Source of the DNA: Streptomyces sp. Je 1-369
GTDB taxonomy: Bacteria; Actinomycetota; Actinomycetes; Streptomycetales; Streptomycetaceae
DNA: 64,000 nt
NCBI RefSeq assembly: GCF_026810505.1
Contig: NZ_CP101750.1
Coordinates: 6,195,501-6,259,500, forward strand
Reading direction: 5' to 3'
This document shows, piece by piece, positions 44,325 through 51,004 of this stretch (its first letter is position 1; each line of letters begins with the position of its first letter). The translations under genes were made by a program, and so were the position numbers. The notes beneath the pieces are model-generated. The model worked only from the letters and a program-made list of their open reading frames with translations, was not told the DNA's origin and ran no database searches.

Positions 44325-45230
44325 ATGAGCCAGGTCCAGGAGCAGTACGTCGAGGTCGCGCCGGGAGTCAGGCTGTGGACCGAGCGGCGCGGCGCACCCG
44401 ACGCCCCCGCGCTGCTGCTCGTCATGGGAGCCCAGGCCTCCGCACTCGGCTGGCCCGAACCGCTGGTCGAGGCCCTGGCCGCACACCACCACGTCATCCG
44501 CTACGACCACCGCGACACGGGCCGCTCGGACCGCCCGTTCGACGAAAACCCCTATGCCGTCACGGACTTGGCGCGGGACGCGGTCGCGGTCCTGGACGGT
44601 CTCGGCGTCGAGCGGGCGCACATCGTCGGACTGTCACTGGGCGGCATGCTCTGCCAGCTGGTACTCGCCGACCACCCCGAGCGGGTGCTGAGCGCGACCC
44701 TGCTGGGAACGTGCGCGCTGAGCGAGACGCCGTACGTACGGCCGGACGGCGTGCGCGTCCCGGTCGCGGAGCTGCCGGGCATCGCGCCCGAGATCCTGGA
44801 GATGTGGTCGCGTCCCGTGGAGGACCACGGCCCGGAGGCCGAGCTCGACCGCCGGGTGGAACACTGGCGCCTGCTGAGCGGCGACCAACTGCCCTTCGAC
44901 GCCGCGTACTTCAGGGAACTGGAACGGGGCGTCATCGATCACGCGGGCGGCTATCTGGAGTCCTCGGCGCACGCTCGCGCCGACAGCTCCGGCATGGTCC
45001 GCACGGCCGAACTCGCCGCGAACCGGGTGCCGGTGCTGGTCGTCTCCGCGACGGCGGAACCGGTCTTCCCCGTCCCGCATCCGCAGCACCTCGCCCAGGT
45101 CGTCGCCGGGGCGCGTTTGGCGGAGATCCCGGGCATGGGGCATGCGCTGCCGCCGGCGGTGCACGGGTTGCTGGAGAAGGCGATCGTCGAGCACACGGGC
45201 GGGGCCGTACCGGAGACGGGCGCCCGATGA
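44325..45230 (+). CDS. Alpha/beta-hydrolase
   Basis: A 301-residue alpha/beta-hydrolase. The oxyanion/early motif is LLLVMGAQASALGWPEPLVE, the HxxxxRYDHRDTGRSDRP segment is typical, and the nucleophile elbow is GLSLGGM with Ser. The catalytic His is in EIPGMGHALPPAV. It resembles the group of esterases and chloroperoxidase-like hydrolases; the substrate is unknown. ATG 44325 follows GGGGAGG; the frame is open to 44238. It stops one base before the convergent gene's stop. Confidence 0.9.
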   Translation: MSQVQEQYVEVAPGVRLWTERRGAPDAPALLLVMGAQASALGWPEPLVEALAAHHHVIRYDHRDTGRSDRPFDENPYAVTDLARDAVAVLDGLGVERAHIVGLSLGGMLCQLVLADHPERVLSATLLGTCALSETPYVRPDGVRVPVAELPGIAPEILEMWSRPVEDHGPEAELDRRVEHWRLLSGDQLPFDAAYFRELERGVIDHAGGYLESSAHARADSSGMVRTAELAANRVPVLVVSATAEPVFPVPHPQHLAQVVAGARLAEIPGMGHALPPAVHGLLEKAIVEHTGGAVPETGAR

Positions 45231-45231
45231 C

Positions 45232-45780
45232 TCATCGCGTCCGCGGGCCGGCCGGGGGAGCGGTCACCGGCCAGTCCCCCGGGTGGCCGGGCGGCAGCTC
45301 CAAGTCCCGCCGCACCGCCGCGTAATAGGCCCCGCGTGCGATCCGTTGCCGGTCGAGGAGCGACGCCCACGCCTCGGGGTCGTGCGTGTCCTCCCGCAGG
45401 AACCGCTCCATCCGGATCACCAGGAGCACCCAGTCCCGGGCCGCGTCGACGACCTCCGGCGAGCCGAGCATCAGCAGCGCCTCCCCCGCGGGGTCCCGCG
45501 CCTCGGAGGCATGGGTGAAGTGGGGCACGGCCTCTTCGGGCGAAAGAGGGTGCGGGTGCGGGTCGTTGCCCAGGTGGGCGGCGACCCGGTAGGTGAGGCT
45601 GACGGTCAGCTTCAGGACCCTGGCGTACTCGGTGTAGACGGCGAGCCGCCGTTCCTCCCAGCGGGCGGCCTGCTCCCGCCGGAACCGGATCCGGTCCCCC
45701 CGCGTGATCGCGACGTAGGACCCGAGCGCGCCGATGATCACGCCGAGGAGTGCGGGCAGTTGCTGTATGAACTCGGGCAC
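45232..45780 (-). CDS. Single-span membrane protein of unknown function
   Basis: A 182-residue protein with one N-terminal hydrophobic helix (LPALLGVIIGALGSYVAITR) followed by a basic, helical cytoplasmic region (RIRFRREQAARWEERRLAVYTEYARVL in pieces) with no catalytic motif seen. Proteins of this form occur widely in Streptomyces without assigned function. The start codon is GTG 45780. Confidence 0.75.
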   Translation of the reverse strand: MPEFIQQLPALLGVIIGALGSYVAITRGDRIRFRREQAARWEERRLAVYTEYARVLKLTVSLTYRVAAHLGNDPHPHPLSPEEAVPHFTHASEARDPAGEALLMLGSPEVVDAARDWVLLVIRMERFLREDTHDPEAWASLLDRQRIARGAYYAAVRRDLELPPGHPGDWPVTAPPAGPRTR

Positions 45781-45865
45781 AGGCGGAACGGTAGCGCGCG
45801 CGGGTCGGCCGGGGGACGGTCGGTGGGGGTGCGGGGTCCGGGGCGGGGTCGGCCCGGGCCCCGGT

Positions 45866-46489
45866 TCAGGAACCAGCCTTGATCGCCGAGATGTCGAAGC
45901 TCAGCTTGATCTTGTCGGAGACGAGCATGCCGCCGGTCTCCAGCGCGGCGTTCCAGGTGAGACCCCACTCCGAGCGCAGGATCTCCGCCTTGCCCTCGAA
46001 GCCGACGCGCTCGTTGCCGAACGGGTCCTTGGCCGAACCGTTGAACTCCAGGTCGATCGTGACCGGCTTCGTGGTGCCCAGGATCGTCAGGTCACCGGTG
46101 ACGCGGTAGTCGTCGCCGCCCAGCGCCTCCGTCTTGGTGGACCGGAAGGTCATCTCGGGGAACTCGTCGGTCTTGAAGAAGTCCGCGCTCTTCAGGTGAC
46201 CGTCGCGGTCGGCGTTGCCCGTGTCGATGCTCTCCATCTTGATGTCGAGGGAGGCCGTCGAACGGGACGGTTCCGAGCCGTCCAGGTGCAGGGCGCCCGT
46301 GAAGTCGAGGAAGGAGCCCTTGACGTTCGTGACCATGGCGTGGCGGGCGACGAAGCCGATCGTCGTGTGCGACGGGTCGATCGTGTACTCGCCGGTCAGC
46401 GCGGCGAGGTCGGGGCTGACCGCGGCGGGGGCGGCGGCAGCGGGGGCGGTGACGGTGTCGGTGTCGTTCTTGCGGCCGAAGAGACCCAT
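45866..46489 (-). CDS. YceI-family lipid-binding protein
   Basis: A 207-residue lipocalin-like YceI protein. After a short charged start (MGLFGRKND) and an Ala/Pro linker comes the domain start GEYTIDPSHTTIGFVARHAM, then VKGSFLDFTGALHLDG, KSADFFKTDEFPEMTFRST and a C-terminal SDKIKLSFDISAIK. The family binds isoprenoids or fatty amides. No signal peptide is seen, so it is probably cytoplasmic here. AAGGAG lies 6 bases before ATG 46489. Upstream inverted and direct TTGAA repeats suggest MarR-type control. Confidence 0.9.
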   Translation of the reverse strand: MGLFGRKNDTDTVTAPAAAAPAAVSPDLAALTGEYTIDPSHTTIGFVARHAMVTNVKGSFLDFTGALHLDGSEPSRSTASLDIKMESIDTGNADRDGHLKSADFFKTDEFPEMTFRSTKTEALGGDDYRVTGDLTILGTTKPVTIDLEFNGSAKDPFGNERVGFEGKAEILRSEWGLTWNAALETGGMLVSDKIKLSFDISAIKAGS

Positions 46490-46548
46490 GACGTGCTCCT
46501 TGGGGACGAGCTCCGGTGGGGAGCTGCTGCTTGCTTGCGGAAGCTGCT

Positions 46549-46599
46549 GTTGAATGTTCAACGAGATCGAAGGTAGCGCGGTTCTGTTCAACTTTCAAC
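46549..46599. promoter_or_regulatory. Putative MarR-type operators upstream of the YceI gene
   Basis: GTTGAATGTTCAAC (46549-46562) is a near-perfect palindrome. GTTCAACTTTCAAC (46586-46599) carries two direct TTCAAC copies. Such TTGAA-type repeats are typical MarR targets, though no MarR gene is adjacent. Confidence 0.5.
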
Positions 46600-46668
46600 C
46601 TCTAGAACGGGACGTTCTCGGCGTGGCGGGATGGTGGGGGGTGTGGCGCTGCGGGGGTGCGGTCTGGT

Positions 46669-46804
46669 GCCACGGTGGCGCTGGGATGGCGTCACGTGCG
46701 CGCGCGTCCGTGTTGGCCTGCGGAAACGCCTCTTCAGAGGTGTGGTCGGCACGTCGGTAGCGCCATGGGTGCTTGCAATGGCGCCATCGTGGTGCCATGA
46801 TGGC
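46669..46804. promoter_or_regulatory. Three palindromes, probable operators of the ribbon-helix-helix gene
   Basis: GCCACGGTGGC (46669-46679) and GCCATGATGGC (46794-46804) have the same perfect form, five-base arms around G. ATGGCGCCAT (46778-46787) is a perfect 10-bp palindrome. The last site ends three bases before ATG 46808. Ribbon-helix-helix proteins usually bind such paired short repeats and repress their own gene. Confidence 0.55.
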
Positions 46805-46807
46805 GTC

Positions 46808-47368
46808 ATGAACCTCACGCAGTACGTCGATCAGCTCCGGCAGGAACTCGCCGTGGCCGCCGAAGCGGGCGGGGACGAGGCGCGGGCCCTGGCCGAGCGC
46901 CTCACCGCCCCGCTGGAGTCGGCCGCCCGGCTCACCCTGCTGAACGCGCTGTCCGCCGCCGCGGACGAGATCACCGTCGACCTCGCGCCCGGCTCGGTGG
47001 ACGTACGACTGCGTGGCGTCGACCCGGAGTTCGTGGTGACGCCGCCGCCCGCGGGGGAGCCGTTCGACGCCCAGGCCGAGTACGCGGCGCTGATGGCGGC
47101 CCAGCCGACGCCGGCCCCGCCGCCGGCCGCGTCCGACGCGGTGGACGACGGGGGCACCGCCCGGGTCAACCTCCGCCTTCCCGCTCACATCAAGGCACGT
47201 GTGGAGGAGGCGGCGAGCCGGGACGGCCTCTCGGTCAACGCGTGGCTCGTCCGCGCGGTGTCCGGCGCGTTGGACCAGCCCGACGGCCGGGGTGGCCGGG
47301 CGGGTGCGGGGGGTAGCCGCCGCGAGTCCTGGAACTCCGGGACGGGATTCACGGGCTGGGTGCGGTAG
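46808..47368 (+). CDS. Ribbon-helix-helix (HicB/Arc-like) DNA-binding protein
   Basis: A 186-residue protein. The N-terminal ~85 residues are helical (NLTQYVDQLRQELAVAAEAG...) with a strand-rich stretch EITVDLAPGSVDVRLRG. After an Ala/Pro linker a C-terminal RHH domain follows: ARVNLRLPAHIKARVEEAAS then RDGLSVNAWLVRAVSGAL. I recall such proteins annotated as HicB-family antitoxins but no toxin gene accompanies it. It is followed after 113 bases by a DUF4097 gene in the same direction, probably co-expressed. Confidence 0.85.
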   Translation: MNLTQYVDQLRQELAVAAEAGGDEARALAERLTAPLESAARLTLLNALSAAADEITVDLAPGSVDVRLRGVDPEFVVTPPPAGEPFDAQAEYAALMAAQPTPAPPPAASDAVDDGGTARVNLRLPAHIKARVEEAASRDGLSVNAWLVRAVSGALDQPDGRGGRAGAGGSRRESWNSGTGFTGWVR

Positions 47369-47481
47369 CGCGGACGCGCTTTCCATACGCGTCGGCCCAC
47401 TCCCGGCGCGCATCAGTACTCCCCAACAACCTTCGCTGAACGAGCCCTTGAGGCTCGGCGAGCCCTTAGGACGGGACAGCC

Positions 47482-48327
47482 ATGCCTTCTTTCGACAGCC
47501 CGAAGCCCATCAGCGCCACCGTCACCCTCCGGGTCGGGACGCTCCGGATCACCGCCGGGGACCGCAAGAACACGGTCGTCGACGTACGGCCCAGCAGCGC
47601 GACGCAGGAAGCGGACGTCAAGGCGGCCGAGCGCACCCGCGTCGAGTTCGCCAACGGCAAGCTGCTGGTCAAGGGGCCCAAGGACCGCCCCATGTTCGGC
47701 AAGGGCCCGTCGGTCGACGTGGACATCGTGCTGCCGACGGGGTCCGGGGTGCACGCCACGACCGTCATGGCGCACGTCTCCGCCCAGGGCGGGCTCGGCG
47801 ACTGCGAGGTCAAGGTCTCGGCGGGCGACATCCAGCTCGAACGGACCGCGTCCGCGAAGCTGACCACGGGGTACGGCGACGTCTCCCTGGGCCGCGCGGA
47901 CGGGCAAGTCGACATCTCCACGTCCTCCGGCGAGATCCGCGTGGGTGAGGTCAGGGGGACGGTCGACATCAAGAACTCCAACGGCATCACCGTGTTGGGC
48001 GACGTCGACGGCGACATCAAGGTGAAGGCGTCCAACGGCTCCGTCACCGTCGACCGCGCGGCCGCCGACATCAGCGTCAAGACGGCCAACGGGGCGGTGC
48101 GGCTGGGCGAGGTGGCCCGCGGCGAGACCGTCGTCGAGGCGGCGGCGGGCAAGGTCGAGATCGGCATCCGCGAGGGTACGGCGGCGTGGCTCGACGTACG
48201 GACCAAGGTGGGAACGGTCAGCCAGGCGCTGGAGGAGTCGGGACCGTCGGTGCCCGAGGAGCCGGCCGACACGGTAAAGGTGCACGTCCGCACGGGAATC
48301 GGCGACATCAAGATCCACCGAGCGTGA
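47482..48327 (+). CDS. DUF4097 beta-strand repeat protein
   Basis: A 281-residue protein of the DUF4097 type. It consists of about ten short beta-helix-like repeats with patterns such as DGQVDISTSSGEIRVGEVRG, VDIKNSNGITVLGDVDG and IKVKASNGSVTVDRAAADIS. No signal peptide or membrane span is seen. The family often sits beside anti-sigma or envelope-stress genes and may be an adhesin-like scaffold. It is in line with the upstream RHH gene. Confidence 0.87.
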   Translation: MPSFDSPKPISATVTLRVGTLRITAGDRKNTVVDVRPSSATQEADVKAAERTRVEFANGKLLVKGPKDRPMFGKGPSVDVDIVLPTGSGVHATTVMAHVSAQGGLGDCEVKVSAGDIQLERTASAKLTTGYGDVSLGRADGQVDISTSSGEIRVGEVRGTVDIKNSNGITVLGDVDGDIKVKASNGSVTVDRAAADISVKTANGAVRLGEVARGETVVEAAAGKVEIGIREGTAAWLDVRTKVGTVSQALEESGPSVPEEPADTVKVHVRTGIGDIKIHRA

Positions 48328-48440
48328 GGCGCGCGGCGGGCCCAGGGGCTTGATGCGCCGCCCTGCGGGCCTACGCCTGCGCCTACGGGTGCGGGCCGGG
48401 CTTCCCGACTGCCGCTGTGGCCCACCCACCCCCTGGTCCA

Positions 48441-48620
48441 ACCCGGGCCTACTGCGCCCAACCCAGGCCTACTGAGCCCAACCCAGGCCTACTGAGCCCA
48501 ACCCAGGCCTACTGAGCCCAACCCAGGCCTACTGAGCCCAACCCAGGCCTACTGAGCCCAACCCAGGCCTACTGTGCCTGACTCCGGCCCACCGGGACTG
48601 ACCCCGGCCTGCCGGTACTG
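48441..48620 (+). repeat. 20-bp minisatellite, nine copies
   Basis: The unit ACCCAGGCCTACTGAGCCCA is repeated with five exact copies (48461-48560), flanked by one changed copy on the left and three progressively degenerate copies on the right. The unit length is not a multiple of three and the repeat lies in a 659-base gap (48328-48986) between the DUF4097 gene and the ABC exporter. No ORF is supported across it. Confidence 0.95.
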
Positions 48621-48986
48621 ACTTCCTCATCAGGGCGACTCCCTCTCACCGGGCCCGACCTCGACCCATCAGGGTCCGCCCCCTGGAGCGAACGTCCGCT
48701 CGTGACGCCGCCCCCCGCGAACACCTCTCCGGCCCTTCGAGCCGCCCCGCCCCGCCCCACGGCCCCGCGGATGCTCCGGCCCAGTTCGCGCCCCGCACAG
48801 CCCGGCCTCGGTCGAGCCTCACCGGAATCTCTCTCTTCCTCCGGGGCGCCGCCCTGCCCGAAAGCCCGGCGCCGCGCCGCCACCAGGCGTACCCCGCGGG
48901 CCGTGACTCTCCGTTCGAGACGTCACCCCCGCGCCCCAGCACGCCCCACATCCCAGCGCATCCCCGCCCCCCGAAAAGGACCGGAC
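48621..48986. other. Noncoding stretch before ABC exporter operon
   Basis: Frames are open through this stretch because of its GC content, but codon pattern and lack of family likeness argue against a gene. It ends with AAAGGA before ATG 48987, so it carries the promoter and leader of the exporter operon. No clear hairpin or operator was identified. Confidence 0.6.
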
Positions 48987-49997
48987 ATGCCAACGCTCAG
49001 CCACCAGGCTCACCACTCCCGCGACCCCCACCACGCCCACACCCACAACTCCCGCCCCTCCGCCATTACAGCCACCAACCTGCGCAAGGCCTACGGCCAG
49101 CAAACCGTGTTGGACGGGATCGATCTCGACATCCCCCAAGGCACGATCTTCTCCCTGCTCGGCCCCAACGGCGCGGGCAAGACGACCGCCGTGCAGATCC
49201 TCTCCACGCTCATCTCCGCCGACGCCGGCGAAGCCCGCGTCGCGGGGCACGACCTGGCCCGCGAACCCGACGCCGTGCGCGCCGCGATCGGAGTCACCGG
49301 ACAGTTCTCCGCCGTCGACAACCTCCTCACCGGCGAGGAGAACCTCACGCTCATGGCGGACCTGTACGGCTTCGGGCGGCGGCAGGGCCGGCACCTGGCC
49401 GCCGAACTCGTCGAGCGGTTCGAACTCGTCGAGGCCGCACGGAAGCCCGCCGCGACGTACTCCGGCGGCATGCGGCGACGGCTCGACATCGCGATGACCC
49501 TCGTCGGCAGCCCGCGTGTGATCTTCCTGGACGAGCCGACCACCGGTCTCGACCCGCGCAGCCGGCACGGCATGTGGGAGATCGTCCGGCAGCTCGTCGC
49601 CGACGGCGTGACCATCTTCCTGACCACGCAGTACCTGGAAGAGGCCGACCAACTCGCGGACCGCATCGCCGTGTTGAGCGGCGGCAAGCTCGTCGCCCAG
49701 GGCACCCCCGGCGAGCTGAAGCGCCTCGTCCCCGGCGGCCACGTACAGCTCCGCTTCGCCGACCCCACCGGTCTGGACGACGCCGCCCGGCTGCTCGGCC
49801 TCGGCAGCCGGGGCGAGGACGGCCTGACCCTGCACATCCCCAGCGACGGCAGCCTGAAGTCCGTGAAGGCGGTGCTCGACCGCGTCGACGCCACCGGCAT
49901 CGAGGTCGAGGGGCTCACGATCGACACCCCGGACCTGGACGACGTCTTCTTCGCCGTGACCGGCCGCCCCGACCACGAGAAAGCGATGACCCGATGA
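48987..49997 (+). CDS. ABC exporter ATPase, DrrA-type
   Basis: A 336-residue ABC ATPase. Walker A is LLGPNGAGKTTAVQIL, the signature YSGGMRRRLDIAMTLV, Walker B VIFLDEPTTGLDPRSR, and the H-loop region has TTQYLEEADQLADRI, where the usual His is Gln as in DrrA-type proteins. The C-terminal extension (LDRVDATGIEVEGLTIDTPD LDDVFFAVTG) is of the daunorubicin-resistance type. The first ~30 residues are unusual, rich in His (HQAHHSRDPHHAHTHNS), before the real domain at ITATNLRKAYG. It drives export with the next gene's permease through a 4-base ATGA overlap. Confidence 0.92.
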   Translation: MPTLSHQAHHSRDPHHAHTHNSRPSAITATNLRKAYGQQTVLDGIDLDIPQGTIFSLLGPNGAGKTTAVQILSTLISADAGEARVAGHDLAREPDAVRAAIGVTGQFSAVDNLLTGEENLTLMADLYGFGRRQGRHLAAELVERFELVEAARKPAATYSGGMRRRLDIAMTLVGSPRVIFLDEPTTGLDPRSRHGMWEIVRQLVADGVTIFLTTQYLEEADQLADRIAVLSGGKLVAQGTPGELKRLVPGGHVQLRFADPTGLDDAARLLGLGSRGEDGLTLHIPSDGSLKSVKAVLDRVDATGIEVEGLTIDTPDLDDVFFAVTGRPDHEKAMTR

Positions 49998-50842
49998 GCA
50001 CCGTCACCACCGGCCCCGCCGCCACCGCCACTTCCGCGGTCACGCGGACCCACCTCCCCGCCCCCACCTCCGCGCTGCAGAACTCCCTCACCATGCTGCG
50101 TCGCAACCTCCGGCACGCCCGCCGCTACCCGGCCATGACGATCAGCCTGGTCAGCATGCCCATCGCCATGCTGCTGCTCTTCAACTACGTCTTCGGCGGC
50201 ACGATGTCCGCCGGTATGGGCGCCCAGGGATCCGGTGACTACATCGACTACCTCGTCCCCGGCATCCTGCTGATGGCCGTCGGCTCCGGTGTCCTGCCCA
50301 CCACGGTCGGCGTCTGCACCGACATGACCGAGGGCATCGTCGCCCGGTTCCGGACCATGCCGATCAACGGCTCCTCGATCCTCACCGGCCGGGCCGTCGG
50401 CGCCGTCATCCAGACGATGATCACCATCGTCTTCGTCACCGGAGTCGCCCTCCTCATCGGCTTCCGGTCCGGCGCCGAACCCGTCGAGTGGCTCGCCGCT
50501 GCCGGTCTGCTCACCCTCATGAGCACTGCCCTCACCTGGCTCGCCGTCGCACTCGGCCAGCTCGTCAAGGCGCCGGAGGCGGCCAGTAGCGTCGCTCTGC
50601 CCTTCTCCTTCCTGCTGCCCTTCCTCAGCAGCGTGTTCGTGCCGCTCGACTCGATGCCGGGCTGGCTGCGCCACTTCGCCGAGTGGCAGCCCTACACCGC
50701 CTTCACCGAGACCCTGCGTGGGCTGCTGACCGGCACCGAGATCGGCAAGTTCGGTCCGCTCGCGGTGGGCTGGGGCGTTGCCATCGCCCTGCTCGGCTTC
50801 CTCTGGGCACGCTCACTGTTCAAGCGCGCCGCCACGCGCTGA
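49994..50842 (+). CDS. ABC-2 type permease, DrrB-type
   Basis: A 282-residue inner-membrane permease with about six spans. ABC-2 marks are the SLTMLRRNLRHARRYPAMTI N-terminal segment, YLVPGILLMAVGSGVLPTTV, TEGIVARFRTMPI and the FLLPFLSSVFVPLDSMPGWL helix. It pairs with the preceding ATPase (ATGA overlap) to export a hydrophobic compound or lipid; the substrate is unknown. Confidence 0.92.
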   Translation: MSTVTTGPAATATSAVTRTHLPAPTSALQNSLTMLRRNLRHARRYPAMTISLVSMPIAMLLLFNYVFGGTMSAGMGAQGSGDYIDYLVPGILLMAVGSGVLPTTVGVCTDMTEGIVARFRTMPINGSSILTGRAVGAVIQTMITIVFVTGVALLIGFRSGAEPVEWLAAAGLLTLMSTALTWLAVALGQLVKAPEAASSVALPFSFLLPFLSSVFVPLDSMPGWLRHFAEWQPYTAFTETLRGLLTGTEIGKFGPLAVGWGVAIALLGFLWARSLFKRAATR

Positions 50843-50868
50843 CCCCACAGACCCCACAGACCCCGCGG
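50842..50868 (+). repeat. Three 9-bp tandem units from the permease stop codon
   Basis: ACCCCACAG occurs twice exactly, then ACCCCGCGG. The first unit begins at the A of the TGA stop. Confidence 0.8.
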
Positions 50869-50890
50869 AGCCACGGGGGTGCCTCGCGGA

Positions 50891-50924
50891 GAGGGCCGCG
50901 CGACGTCAGCGTCGCGCGGCCCTC
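50891..50924. terminator. Terminator of the ABC exporter operon
   Basis: GAGGGCCGCGCGACG and CGTCGCGCGGCCCTC form a perfect 15-bp stem with a 4-base loop. Confidence 0.85.
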
Positions 50925-50966
50925 GACTGTGTCGTGCCCCGCGTACACCGATTCCTGTCACAGGTG

Positions 50967-50986
50967 TAGACAGCGCTTTCTATACG
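50967..50986 (+). promoter_or_regulatory. LacI-type operator overlapping the polysaccharide lyase promoter
   Basis: TAGACAGCGCTTTCTA is a near-palindrome around AGCGCT, like the GAAAGCGCTTTC sites of Streptomyces LacI-family sugar regulators. A TATACG -10 box overlaps its right end (50981-50986), so binding should repress. The ATG follows at 51005. Confidence 0.6.
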
Positions 50987-51004
50987 CTGATACACCCCTG
51001 TCGC

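Noticed and set aside
46808..47368. Toxin-antitoxin pair from the HicB-like domain
   Set aside because: No HicA-like or other toxin ORF lies beside it; the next gene is DUF4097, so a stand-alone regulator is more likely.
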